From Marisa cornuarietis (lineage: Eukaryota; Mollusca; Gastropoda; Architaenioglossa; Ampullariidae): a stretch of 64,000 nt of DNA. Of the stretch, positions 22,835-34,410 are shown in pieces. Every line of letters begins with the position of its first letter. Position 1 is the first letter of the stretch. A program made the position numbers and the translations under genes. A model generated the notes under the pieces. The model ran no database searches and had not been told where the DNA came from. It saw only the letters and a program-made list of their open reading frames with translations. Where the stretch lies: positions 14,785,501-14,849,500 of the forward strand of contig SMMW01000001.1 of assembly GCA_004794655.1 (NCBI GenBank), read 5' to 3'.

Positions 22835-25149
22835 ATAGATCTACTTCATCATTTGAATGAATGTTATTGAATTTAGTAATTAACAAGTTTGCGACGGCGA
22901 GGTGTCGGAATGTGCTGCATATTTGGTTGGTTGGCAGTAAATGCTTCTACCTATAGGTGATTTCGTATTATAAGGAGAGAGGGATAATAAAAAAGAAGGG
23001 AGCCTGAGTACACGGGGGAAAAAAACCGACAGCCGATCTTGCAAACAAGCGAGATCTGAACACTGGACTTTTTGTTCTTACTGCAGTGGGGACAAGTGAG
23101 TGTTTGATCACCATGCTTCAGTCATGCGAAAAACATAAAATGGCATGAATGTCAGTGATGTAAGCATCTTTGACAACATTTTATCTGCGCTTAATTTCAT
23201 TCGGAGCCGCAGGTAACACATCTTTTTTACTGGTAACATCAAAACTGAAATAAAAAGTGTTTCTTCTTCACACTCTCATTCCCTTCTCGTTGCTCTCAAA
23301 TCCCTGCGAGTACACAACCTACACAGGTCAAGAGCTAAAAAAACGAATGCTCCAAATAAATTCAAAATATAGCAAACCATATTATTCCAAACATCCTTTG
23401 AGAATAAATTTATGTAATTGTTTGCTCCTGCAACTCACACGTTTTCTGTTGCAATTATCCTCCTTTAGAAATCTTGTTGTCTGCAATGCTGCAGCACTCT
23501 TTGAAGAGTACCATGTCAAGAACTAGCCACTTACAACATCTTGTTCACTTAATTTTAAACAAAATTCACTCCCCTAGATCTTTAATGCGCTCATGTGCAA
23601 GGGTGAGGGACGTTGGTTCACTGCACACCCAGCAGCAATAAATACTTAGGGGGAATATAAGCGAGCGACGGATGGAGGGAGTTGTTCTCTGCTTTCAACA
23701 TGCTGTGGCATAAACACAGTGAACCACCTACTGCTTACTGCGCCCACACAAGGGTCTGCACCTTGCCTCAAACCATCAGACACTGTGTTTAGCAACATTA
23801 CACGGTTTACATTAGAGAAAGACAGCACTGGCCTTCATGATTCCCTCGTACAACAATGTTGTCACGTGGTTTTTAAATAGCAAAGTCACCCTGCTGATTG
23901 CATGGAATATCACAGGGAGGCATCTCTATACCATCTATACGACAGCATCTTTTAATGCTGATGTCAGATCCTTGAGGTCGCAGAAACTTTGCAGATCGGC
24001 TAGCTTTCTGTTGAAGTAGTCTTGATTCTGAGAGTAACTTTTGTTTGGCTCCAAAACATATAGCATCTGTTGTTATTAATTTAAAATGAAACGCGATGAT
24101 ACTCTCTATAATGTCCCAGATTAATTTCTGAGTAATTTTTGTTTGGCTTTAAAGCATTTAGTATCTGTTGTTATTAATTTTAAATGAAATGCGATGATAC
24201 TCTATAGATTTCCTAGATTTAGGACCTTAATGTATATTGGACAGGATTTTGTTTAAGCGTAAGTGATATGATGAAAGCATCTCTTCTGACAAGACTGTTT
24301 TATCCGATTCTGTCGCCAGCATTGGACATTAACGGATATTCTCCCAGCCTTTCGTCTCTGACAGCTCGTGTCAACTCCACTCGCGGCCCTCGACCAACAG
24401 CAAGCCATCCTGCTGGTCCACGGCCTACAGTAAGCCAGCCTGCTGGTCCACGGCCTACAGTAAGCCAGCCTGCTGGTCCACGGCCTACAGTAAGCCAGCC
24501 TGCTGGTCCACGGCCTACAATAAGCCAGCCTGCTGGTCCTCGGCCCATAATAAGTCAACCTGCAGAGCAGCGGCCCACCACAAACCGTGGCAATCAATCT
24601 TCTGGTACCCTCGGGTCCACGCCGGGCGTCGAGCAGGTGTCGATCAAACCGGCTTCCAAGAGCCGAGTCGATGGCTGGGTCATCGGAGGTATCATTATGT
24701 GCGGCGTCATCCTGCTCATGTCGCTCGTCATGTACTGCCTCATCCGCAACAAATGTCGGCCACGCAGCAGCTGCTGCGATACGATCGAGCTGCAGTCGGC
24801 CGGACAGCGCGGTCAAGGGAGTGACGACATCCCTGGGCGCTGCACCAGCAACGGCGTTCTCAACGGCTCGGTGGCAACGTCCAACACATCGAACCGAGAC
24901 CCCACGACCGCTGCTGCGACAATAGCAGAGGATCCTCCTGCGTACGTCTCGCTGAATTACCGTCCGCATGAGGTCAGCAGGGAGCATCGCTCACCGCCAG
25001 CTGAAGACCTCCATCAAAGTTCCGATGACGCGCCGGGCGAGATTGTTGTCAGGGACGCAGGATGGCACTCACCGATTTTAAGGTCAATAAGTGAAACCTC
25101 TTTACCCGCCTACTCAGAAGACATGGTCATCTCGCATCCCCCGGCATGA
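20798..25149 (+). CDS. Type I membrane protein with Pro-rich decapeptide repeats and PPxY/LPxY tail
   Basis: Two coding exons, 20798-20894 and 24320-25149, join in phase 1 across a GT/AG intron to give 308 residues. Exon 1 encodes an N-terminus with the hydrophobic core VLLEVLLLLAMVTLGAG, a likely signal peptide. The ectodomain contains six decapeptide repeats (about residues 55-114, consensus GPRPTVSQPA) followed by more Ser/Thr/Pro-rich sequence, suggesting an O-glycosylated mucin-like stalk. A membrane span lies at about 151-174 (GWVIGGIIMCGV...), followed by RNKC. The tail has PPAY (238-241) and LPAY (294-297), candidate WW-domain ligands, and ends in SHPPA. Exons could be missing from the 3.4-kb intron, but I found none. 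I do not recognise a named family. Confidence 0.7.
21926..22740 (-). mobile_element. Degenerate LINE ORF2 C-terminal relic
   Basis: On the minus strand, pieces in different frames read like the post-RT region of a non-LTR retrotransposon. They include VSRFKYLGATISKNGRH, YKSLVVPILLYGCHTW, ERRIQAFE, RRLLRI and TLHDTLSKTIFQGTLEG with an RRRGGQRKNW tail. Frameshifts and stops separate them, so it is dead. It lies in the intron of the repeat-ectodomain membrane gene, in antisense orientation. Confidence 0.75.
22796..22831. repeat. (ATT)n microsatellite
   Basis: About 12 units adjacent to the LINE relic; it may derive from a retroelement tail. Confidence 0.85.
22968..23145 (-). mobile_element. tRNA-derived SINE, family A copy 1
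   Basis: On the minus strand there is a tRNA-like head at about 23140-23055, with a B-box-like TGTTCAGATCTCG. It is followed by a body reading GGCTGTCGGTTTTTTTCCCC and GTGTACTCAGGCTCCC. The same body follows a tRNA-like head at 36.4-36.67 kb. It is intronic in the repeat-ectodomain gene. Confidence 0.55.
24385..24564 (+). repeat. Coding 30-bp minisatellite, six units
   Basis: The unit is a 30-bp repeat encoding GPRPTVSQPA. Units 2-4 are identical at nucleotide level and unit 5 differs at one base or so; units 1 and 6 are more diverged. The repeat keeps the reading frame and forms the stalk of the type I membrane protein. Confidence 0.95.
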
Positions 25150-25992
25150 CCTTTGACCCTGGCTAAATCAGATCGATTCGTGAGGGCGTTGGGGGGGGGA
25201 TAAATTAACCTATGAAAGAAAAAGACATTTTTCAGCCGCGATTACAGACTAAAAGCATCGATGTCCTAGATGAGGCACAGAAAGTCGTCGGAATAAATTA
25301 CCTGTCGCCCCGAATACCTGTCAAGGACAGGTGAGATTAAACAATTGTCCAAATATGACGTGATTCCTAAAAGGTGATTTCTGCAAAACTCAAACTCAGA
25401 AGTGATAGGACAACAGTAGTTTTGAGACAGCTGAGCTTACTGAAAGTGTTCTCAAGTCGGAAGCGATGAACACCTGCCTAGAAGAAGATTCCACTGAAAG
25501 CAATTTTTTTCTCTTTCTGTGCACTCGCTTGTTGACCGAGTAGAATATTCGCATCATGAATAAATTAAATGTACCAGCCAATGACTACACAGTTTCTGTC
25601 AGAAGGTAAAGCTCCTTTCTTCAGAAGAAAATGAATTGTGTACAGAGGCTTCACCTAAAACTTGGCTAACTCATTTTGAAATTTTCTTAAAGCCATGTAA
25701 CACAATAAATGATTCAGCCTTCACCTAAAATTTCGAAGACACTGTTAACAAGCATTTGCACATCATAGGTCATGAATGTTTGTTTACATGTCAAATTAGA
25801 TGAGGATATTTCACATGGGACACCTGAAACATAGTCACATGGGGTGAATTTAAAAGGTGTTTTCTTGAGCTCTTTGGGCACTGTGTGTAGTGCAAGTGAG
25901 CGAGCGACCATGCATGCGTGTTTGCGTGCCCACGTGTGTGTTTGGGTATGTCTATACATGCATTCAGTGGTGGAACTGACATGTGTGGGTAG

Positions 25993-26007
25993 TATATATA
26001 TATATAT

Positions 26008-26064
<57 letters not shown>
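25993..26064. repeat. (TA)n-(GT)n microsatellite
   Basis: About 9 TA units followed by about 27 GT units, then GA-rich sequence. Confidence 0.95.
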
Positions 26065-26075
<11 letters not shown>

Positions 26076-26221
26076 TGCGCGTGTGTATGTGTATGTGTGT
26101 GTATTTGTGTGTGAGTAAGAGAGAGAGAAAGGGGTGTGTTCAAGGAGAGGAAATTTTGTGTTTTCTTATGCATTTCATTTTTTTCAGGTTTACATGTAGT
26201 AGTACGTTTAGTGGCATCTGC

Positions 26222-26224
<3 letters not shown>

Positions 26225-26302
<78 letters not shown>
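26225..26302. repeat. (GT)n-(GA)n microsatellite
   Basis: About 27 GT units running into about 11 GA units. Confidence 0.95.
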
Positions 26303-26454
26303 TGGTATTTGTTGAGTAAGTTTCGGCCATCGGACATGTTCTTCGTGCAAACAAAATTACGAATGTGAATTATTAAATTCTTCAGAACTAGACTGTCTTT
26401 GCTATAATGTCTTCATCATTGTGCTTCTGATCATCTTTCTTTCTACCTCACCAT

Positions 26455-26640
26455 CCAGACTCTATCCCGCACACTTCGTTCATTAGCTGATACATACTCC
26501 GGCTCTACATTTCCCGCACCATACTCTGCTGGTCAGCGAGCTTTTACCTACGCCAGCCCCTTAGCTTGGAACACTCTTCCCTCTCCGCTCCACCAGGTTT
26601 CCAGTGGCAACTTAACATCCACTCTTTCAAATAAGTTGTG
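26455..26640 (+). mobile_element. LINE ORF2 3'-end relic
   Basis: The plus strand reads SRTLRSLADTYSG then SAGQRAFTYASPLAWNTLP, the typical extreme C-terminus of ORF2 in the Jockey/CR1 superfamily (xRAFxYxxPxxWNxLP). It ends just upstream of the larger LINE, which may have inserted into or beside it. Confidence 0.7.
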
Positions 26641-29600
26641 AATAACACCTCAGCACCAAACGAAGTACAATTGGTGGGAAACAGAAATGTGACCTTAATT
26701 TTAATGAGAATTTTTCTTTGCCTAAAAGTGAGGGACTTTCAGTAGCAAAGAAAAATTTGACAAGTTTATGTGTTGGTCATTTAAATGTACAATCAGTCTG
26801 CAACAAGGCTGTGGACATTCATGATTTAGTGCTGGAAAATGACTTCGATGTCTTTTTCTTGTCAGAGACATGGTTAAAGGAGAGTGGTGATGAATCAGTA
26901 ATCAAAGACCTTACACCACAGGGCTATACGTTTGCACACAATCCCAGGAATGGTAGGAGTGGGGGTGGAGTTGGTGTCTTATTTAAACTACACCTGAAAT
27001 TTACAGTGCTGAAGAGACAAACACAGTACAGGTCCTTTGAGTACATAACAGCAAGACTGACATTAGCCAAGCAGACATTAGAGATCATTTGTTTATATAG
27101 ACCTCCTCCATCTAAAAGGAATCAGCTTTCAGATACTCTGTTTCATGAGGAGTTTGCCATGCTGCTGGACAGTTTACTTACAAAGGAGAAGTTTCTTATT
27201 TTGGGGGATGTAAATTTTCATTTTGATAGACCTCAAGATAGTGATGTGAAGCGGTTGATTGAGGCTTTAGCTAGCCGTGGTCTTTGTCAGCTGATTGAAA
27301 AACCAACTCATAGACTTGGACACATTCTTGACTGGGTTATCACTCGTGCGCCATCAGAGTCACTGGTCAAGTCAGCTGTTGTAGAGGATTTTTTGATTTC
27401 GGACCATTTTGTGCAGTCCTTGGTGACTGATCTCTCTCGACCAAGGCGTAAAAAGATATCTGTTTTGTGTAGAAATTTGAAAAAGATTGACCTGAACGCT
27501 TTCAGAGAAGACCTGCTTCAGTCAAAGTTGTTATTAGATCCTCCCACAGATGTTGATGAGTTAGCAGAGTTATATAATCAGACTTTATTACAGCTGCTTG
27601 ATAAGCATGCGCCTGCAGTTAGCAAAATTGTTGTCGACAGACCAGATTGTGCGTGGTTTTGTGAGGGGGTGAGTGAAGCCAAGAAACAAAGACAGTTGGC
27701 AGAGAAAAAGTGGAGGAAGACCAAACTTGAGATTGACAGACAGCTGTATAAGTTAGCCAGAAATAAATATGTGTGTGCTGTAAAAAAGGCTAAATCGTTA
27801 TATGTACAGGAGCAGCTAAAGGCTGCGAGTGGAAATCCCAGAAAGACTTTTGACATTGTGAACAGCTTGTTGGGTAAGAACGGAACTAGTCCGGTTCTTC
27901 CTGAGGTGGATGTCAAGTCAGCTGCTGATCAGCTGTCTTCCTTCTTTGTTAATAAGATAAAGGAAATTAGTGCTGGACTTGAGAGTGCAGCTTGTGAGTT
28001 GCCAGAGTGTGAGGAAGACTATTCTGTGCCATTTGCTGGTGTACTGCTGACTTCTTTCACGTCTGTTGATGAGAGCTACTTGAGGAAACTTGTAGCAAGA
28101 TCAACAAAAACTTCATGTGCTGTGGATCCTGTACCAACTAAATTTATTATTCAACTTCTAGACATTCTATTTCCTGTCATTTTGGACATTATTAATGCCA
28201 GTTTGAGAGCAGGTTGTGTTCCACGGTGTTTTAAACAGGCCGTTGTGAAGCCTTTGTTGAAAAAGGCAAACCTGGATCCCTCTGACTGTAAAAACTATCG
28301 TCCAGTGTCAAATTTATCATATATTTCCAAGCTACTTGAGAGGGTGGTCGCAGAGCAGCTTATGACCCATTTTATTACTCATGGCTGCCTAGATAAATTT
28401 CAGTCAGCGTATCGTCCTGGCTTCAGCACAGAAACTGCTCTTCTTCGTGTGACCAATGACATTCTTTGTAGTGTCAACTCTGGCAACTTAGTGCTGTTGG
28501 TATTACTCGACCTGAGTAGTGCGTTTGACACTATCAACCACCGCCTGCTGCTCCAGAGACTGTCGTCAGAGGCTGGTATCCAGGGCGCTGCGCTGCAGTG
28601 GATTGACTCCTATCTTGCCGAGAGATCTCAGAGAGTGATTGTCGGCTCTGCAAGCTCTGAGGCAGTTCCTCTGGTGTGTGGCGTACCACAGGGATCCGTT
28701 CTGGGTCCATTATTATTTTCTGTATATACTTCACAGCTTGGACAGGTAATTGAACGCTTTCAAATGGGACGTCAGTTCTTTGCGGACGATACACAGATTC
28801 TGCACAGTTTTCCCCCCCGACCCAGCAATGGCTAGGAATGCGCTTCAGCGACTTGAATCTTGTTGTGTTGCTGTGAAGGCCTGGATGACCAGGAATCGTC
28901 TTAAACTCAATGACGACAAGACAGAAGCGTTACTGTGCGGCCCCAGGGCCAGAAGGGAGCAGATTGACATTAGTGCCGTGCAGGTCGGTGACGCCTCCAT
29001 AGCCTTTGCTGACTGTGTGCGGGACCTCGGGCTGTTTATTGATGCAGAACTCTCCATGTGCAACCATGTTAGTTCTGTTGTGGCAAAATCCTACTACTTT
29101 TTGAGGACTTTAGGTAGACTACGGCCCATGCTGACTCAAGCTGCTGCCAACTCACTTGCTGTGACTACCATCAAATCAAGATTAGACTACTGTAATAGTG
29201 CATTGTGGGGTGTACCTGCTGCGCAGCTGGATCGACTCCAAAGAGTTCAAAACACAGCCGCAAGGATTGTCACCCGTGCAAAGTGGTCCACTGAGCACAT
29301 CACGCCTATCCTACAGAGCCTTCACTGGCTCCCAGTGAAAAAGCGCATTGACCACAAAGTGCTTTCGATTGCACAGTCCTGCATGTACAAAACTGCTCCT
29401 GACTATTTACAAGAGGTAGTTCCTCCCTACCAGCCGTCACGTGGTCTGCGCTCTGGCTCCCAGTCACGCTTCTGTCTCCCTGCAGTGGAAGACACAAACA
29501 AGAAGCGCACTGGAGCCAGGGCCTTCAAAAACGCGGCACCTAAACTGTGGAATGCCCTGCCGTCGTCACTCTCCACCATCTCCTCACCAACCACGTTTCG

Positions 29601-29830
29601 AAAAAGACTGAAGACCCATCTGTTTACTTAAGACGGACTTAAACGTAAACAACCAAGCAACACTTCTGTTACTTCTGTTACTTTCCTGGTGTTTTATCTA
29701 TTTATTTCCTTTATTTTTTTTCTTCTTATTTTTTTATTTATTTTGTTTTTGCTGCGCAATGAGCATTCTTCTGAATGGATACCTGCGCATTACAAATGGA
29801 CATCATCATCATCATCATCATCATCATCCC
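26640..29830 (+). mobile_element. LINE (Jockey/CR1-type superfamily), near full length, frameshifted ORF2
   Basis: A long frame (26718-28835, 705 codons) encodes an APE-type endonuclease then reverse transcriptase. Endonuclease signatures are HLNVQSV near the start, SETWL, LGDVNFHFD and SDHF. RT signatures are [41 protein letters not shown] and FADDTQI. The frame breaks at a run of seven C (28812-28818) just after the FADD box and continues in another frame (28750-29631), which carries the [16 protein letters not shown] thumb region and a terminal [10 protein letters not shown] second copy in this window has six C there and stays open. The 3' UTR ends in a small hairpin followed by (ATC)n (29789-29828). 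No ORF1 is seen, so the 5' end is probably truncated; its exact position is uncertain. No target-site duplication was identified. Confidence 0.9.
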
Positions 29831-30089
29831 TAGCACTACAAGTCGCTTAACCCTTGAACTTCAAGAGGAGGGCGGAGGGGGGTAGAAGAAATGACGTTTA
29901 CTGCTTCGTACATTGACTTGTGACGCACGAGTGACGCCATACCCAGTGCTATCGAGATTCCGTCGTTGTGCTTTCTACTCAGTGTTTCTGCACACACTTT
30001 GCATTTCTTGTATATTTGGCCGTCGACCGAAAACAACTGACGAAGCTTTCACCCTAGTCCTTCTCGCACAACGCAGACACTTTTCAACA
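29831..30089 (+). promoter_or_regulatory. Upstream region of the orphan myristoylated-protein gene
   Basis: A short stretch between the LINE tail and the start codon. It should contain the 5' UTR and perhaps the core promoter. I see no clear TATA box. Confidence 0.3.
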
Positions 30090-33000
30090 ATGGGGGCTCT
30101 TATTTCTCGCCGCAAGCGTGCTAAAGTCGATGCGAAAGCCGTGTCAACGCAGCCTAGTCAGCCACCTAAGAACGTCGAATATCTGGAGACAAAGCAGGAG
30201 ACGGGAAGCGCAGGCGACAGTCTGATGACAGTTTTGCATGCAATCGACAAGCGATTGAACTCAGAGCAACGTCATGCCCTTCAGGACGAGAAAGGTAGTC
30301 TCACAGTCTCGACGACAACCATTCGGCAGGAGGAGGAGGAGGACACCAGCGGTTCCGGTGGCTTTGCCAGTCAGATCGGCATCTTTGCCGTTCCTGGAAC
30401 AAACAGGGGCGTGGAAGCTGCCGGGGAGGCGGGCGACGGTAGTGCGGACACAGGGACCAAGCGTTCTCATTCTGCCAAAGACCGGCAGCCTTCTTTTCAC
30501 TTCCGGGCGCCCAAAATTACTCCAAGCGGCGAAGACGTTCGCTCGCTAGGAGCCAAACCCGAGGGGATCCCACGATTTCCGACGGCAGACGCCGGAGAAC
30601 AATGCAACGTCAGTGAGAGTCCCACTCCCGGTGATCTCAAGGAAAATGCGCTGGTTCAAGAAGTCGATTCATTCCCCAAGGACGCGGAGGTTGTGCCTGA
30701 GGTCAGGAACGTGGTTCAGCCTAGACGCAAGGAACGCATAATAGTGGACGAGATCGGCTTGCCTGCTTCCTTGGGCTACGTGTGGCAGCCGATGGAGCTC
30801 ACTTCGCACCACAGGAAGTCGACTTGTCGTCATTCCTCGAGAAGGAAACGCAAAACGCGCATGGCCTCTAATGTCGAACTCAGGGTCTGGCGTCCTCAGA
30901 CCCTGGAGGAAGAGCTGGAGATGCTAAGCGTGGAAGAGATCCTTCAGGCAGGATCCAGTTCCCGTTTTCAAGGGGACGTGCTAGAGGTGGAAGCTATGAC
31001 TGCAACCGGTGGCTTCGTGTCCTGCACTCTTGCTAAGCTCGGGGAAAGCTCTGGCGAACAGCAAAGGCCGGGCTTTGCCGAGGCGAGTAGGATGCAGGTG
31101 AGTACCTACCGTGTGTACAACGACTCGCAAATTTAGACTGATGTCCTTTTACCTTGCTGGCTGACGGGAGCTAGTTCTCTGCGTATTTTTGTTTTGTTTT
31201 GAATACAGTTTAGATACCTGGATTAGACTGAGAAAATTCTTTGCTTCAGGTCTTGCTAGTGCCGCTGATTGTTGATCAGTTTCAGAAAAAGAGCTTTGGC
31301 CAGCGCATGATGAGGCCACTGGAGCAGAGCGAGGACAACTTCGTCCAAGAAGACCAGGACACGGGAGACGAAGCAGACAGCGATATTGCAGAAGATACAC
31401 TGGACTGCAATGTGGACGACCGGACTAGCTCTCCTTCTGTCTGCTGGTTAGTGAGTGCAAGTTTTGCTTTTGTTAATTTATTTGTTTATTTACGTCAACC
31501 CCATGTATTGTTGGTATTGTACACATCTCCGTGTCTGTACATTATTCCCTGGAATGCGGGTCACCTGTTTGTTTGTAAGTAAATCAGATGCATAATAATA
31601 ATAATATCAGCATACACTTTTCTTTAGACTGTTAAGCTATCCTTTTTTTATTATTGACATTATTTGTTTATCATACAATACATACACAAAACAAAATACT
31701 ACCCCTTAAAGCAATTTATATAAAGCAACATATACGCAGAAAAAACACATCTCTTGCAATGTACACAAAATCTGTCACAGACTCTCATTGTGAAGGTTTT
31801 ACTGCAGCTAGAGGTAGCGGCCTATAGCCGGAGAAGGAGGGGACACTTCTATAGAGCTCGTTCACTCGCCACCCTCCTTATCCCAACTACGTCTTAGCAG
31901 TAATCCTGCACCTCTACACGTGTATCCTAGCATCCGCCTTCCATACACGTGCGCAAAACATCTATTATTATTAAGATAAAAACAACGATTAAGAGATTCA
32001 CAACAAACACATAATCTCTACACTGCTAAAATTAGGTACTCATACCTCACACTCTCTCAGCATTAGTTCTGTACACGCCACTTAACTGAACCACCTGTCC
32101 TTCTGTGATGGAAGGTAAATCTATTGTCCTCGAAGAGATGGTCCCCAGCTCTAACTGGTCAATGGGTTGTATCTTGAATTTAGATGTTTAACATATGATT
32201 TATAAGTTGTTAAGCTATCCTCGTATACCGTACACAACTCAGTAAAAAAAAACATGCAATGACAGGGACACTCCGTTGCTCAATTAACAAATCAGAACCA
32301 TTTTCTCCTACTGCAATGCTATTGCAAGCTTTGCGCAAGTCGGTACCATAGCCAATTAGCTTTATACGTGGCGTGGTTATTGCTCGTTGAAAAGCATGTC
32401 TTACACATTCAAACAGGTTGTTTCTCCTGTACCATGTTTTTTGGTTTCGTTTGTCTGTCTCAGTCCCCACATGCAAAAAACAACAACAAAACTGGAGGTT
32501 CGAGCTGATCAATGGGTTGAATGTGTTGCAGTGGGTGCGAGGACGTGGACTGGGACACTCAGCAAAGAAACGCCACGTTTACTCTGGAATGCGAGGCGGG
32601 CCGTTCAATGGCTCCTCCGATCGACGACTGTCAGCTCGGCAGGAACTCTGAGAGGAAAGCTACAGGGACCATGGATAGCACGGAGGGAGGTGAAGAGGAG
32701 GCCAGAGGACCCGAAGCAACGACGAGGGAGGCAAAGAGTCAGGCAAGCAAGCTGTTGACACGTCCGATTACCTCCGATTCAAACAAGCCACACCTGCCAC
32801 CTCTTCCTGTCAGGGAAAGCAAATACATTCCTCATTGGAACAGAAACAGTCCATGTGGCGAGATGAGAGATGAGGAGGTGGTGGAGACGCTACGTCCAGC
32901 TAGCAAGATGGCTGACGACGAGGTTAATCCCCGGCAGCATGGGGGTGGAGATTCCCCGATAGTATGCAAGGAAGGTGACGTTCCGGAAGGCGTGGTTTTA

Positions 33001-34410
33001 GGGAGCTCACCGCGTCATTCTAAACCTGAACTGTCCAAGCGCCTCTTCAGTGCTTCGGGGCCCCGGCTGGAGAAGAGTTGCGCTCAACGAAAGATCTCCT
33101 CCGACAGCACCAGCGACACCTACCTTCTGCAGCTCGACATGTCCAGCAATAGGCCCACCTCCCGCGAATGCGAAGAGGATGCATCACTCGTGCTGCAGGA
33201 CCAGTTTTTGCTGCAGTACTTTCAGAGCCTGCAGATCACAGAGGCAGCGCCACTACAAGACGGCCGTAAATCTTGGGAAGCGACGCGTATAGATATTGAC
33301 GCCAAATTCTTGGTTCCTCCCCTAGATCTGGACGCAGCCATCAGTGCAAAGTCATCAAAGGAACCGGACATAACTGTACCGACACCAGACGGTTTGGACT
33401 CAAACAGCATGTCACATCTGCGAAAAGCAGGTGGTGATTCCGGCGCGCATGCGCACGAGGAGACAACTCATGAGCAGGAGAATCCTTTGCACAACTGGAG
33501 TGTTGAACACCATACGCAAGTAAGTGTCCCGCACTCTGCCAGAGACCTGGAGTCTGACAGTTGCACAAGATTGTCGTTGCTGACAGCAGTCAATTATGCT
33601 ACATCCCCGACGAGTGTCATCTCCGAGGAACAAACACAAACCCACGCTTGCGTCTCCAGCATTACATCACTGGTGAGCATTGGCATCATCTCGGAAGAAG
33701 CTCGCACTTACATCTCTAGCACCACATCACTGGTGAACAGCGACTTCATCTCTGAAGGACAGCCACAAGACCGCATCTCCAGCCCTGCCTGCACGTCTCT
33801 TTCCAAGACCTCGATCATGTCCGCGACAGAACCGCAGGCTCTGTGCCACACTGCATCACTGCAAGACCTCTACAGCCCTGATGTTTTGACTGACTGTGTA
33901 AATCGGGTCATGGCCGAGAACGGGTCGGCAAGCAGAAAATCTTTCCTGGATGAGTCCCTGGATGATGTGCACTTCCGAGATGGACCCAAGGATGAGTGCA
34001 TCCCCGCTGGAAATGGAAATGTTAATGAAAGCAATGTTTCAGGGCTTCCAGGTCTACTAGAACATCCTCAGATAGATGAAATGCAAACCGACAAAAAGAA
34101 CTGGCTACCAGAAATACCAGAAGAAGCAAACCCAGATGGGGAGCAAAATCTGGGGAAGGCTGGACTCATTCTGGTGCAGGAGAAAGGACCGACATATCTA
34201 GCGTCACTTACGGAATGCGAAAATACTGGCTCAGGAGAGCAGATGGAATACGATGACCACGGCGAAGCATTGTTTAGCAGACGTGGTCGTTTGCAACGCC
34301 CTGCCCGTACATACGAAGGTTTCGCCTTCTCATCCCTTCGGCACTCATTCTCACCGCCGCATTCTCTCAAGACTACAGATTATTGGTCCCAGATGTTACA
34401 GCACAACTGA
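30090..34410 (+). CDS. Orphan 1027-residue protein with predicted N-myristoylation signal
   Basis: Three coding exons, 30090-31097, 31250-31446 and 32532-34410, join in phase 0 and phase 2 across GT/AG introns and sum to 3084 nt. The start has a good context (CAACAATGG). It yields MGALISRRKRAK: Gly2 and Ser6 fit the N-myristoyltransferase consensus, and the basic cluster that follows would aid membrane binding. The rest is mostly polar and probably disordered, with acidic and Ser/Thr-rich segments. The more ordered-looking parts are a Trp-containing segment (ASLGYVWQPMEL), a Leu/Glu-rich helix (TLEEELEMLSVEEIL), and a segment spanning the exon 2/3 junction with a CC-x-CEDVDWD motif. Exon 3 carries imperfect repeats of SSxTSLVxxxxISE (about 33.6-33.8 kb). 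No catalytic domain is recognised. A membrane-tethered scaffold is a guess only. Confidence 0.7.
31447..32531 (+). other. Intron 2 of the orphan gene; no gene seen inside
   Basis: AT-rich sequence with a small ATA/ATT tract near 31590. At 32.2-32.5 kb a 100-codon minus-strand frame is open but shows no domain or splice support. Confidence 0.5.

Larger units (their letters stand above)
25150..26440. other. 3' flank and microsatellite-rich spacer
   Basis: It holds the 3' UTR of the repeat-ectodomain gene and two long GT tracts (25993-26064 after a TA run; 26225-26302 ending in GA repeats). No gene is seen; the His/Thr/Val/Cys-rich frames here come from the dinucleotides. Confidence 0.6.

Noticed and set aside
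25844..26350. Val/Cys- and His/Thr-rich frames of 128-145 codons
   Set aside because: Translations of GT/CA repeats, not coding.
32210..32512. 100-codon minus frame inside intron 2 of the orphan gene
   Set aside because: No domain, no splice support and AT-rich composition; probably chance or an old repeat.
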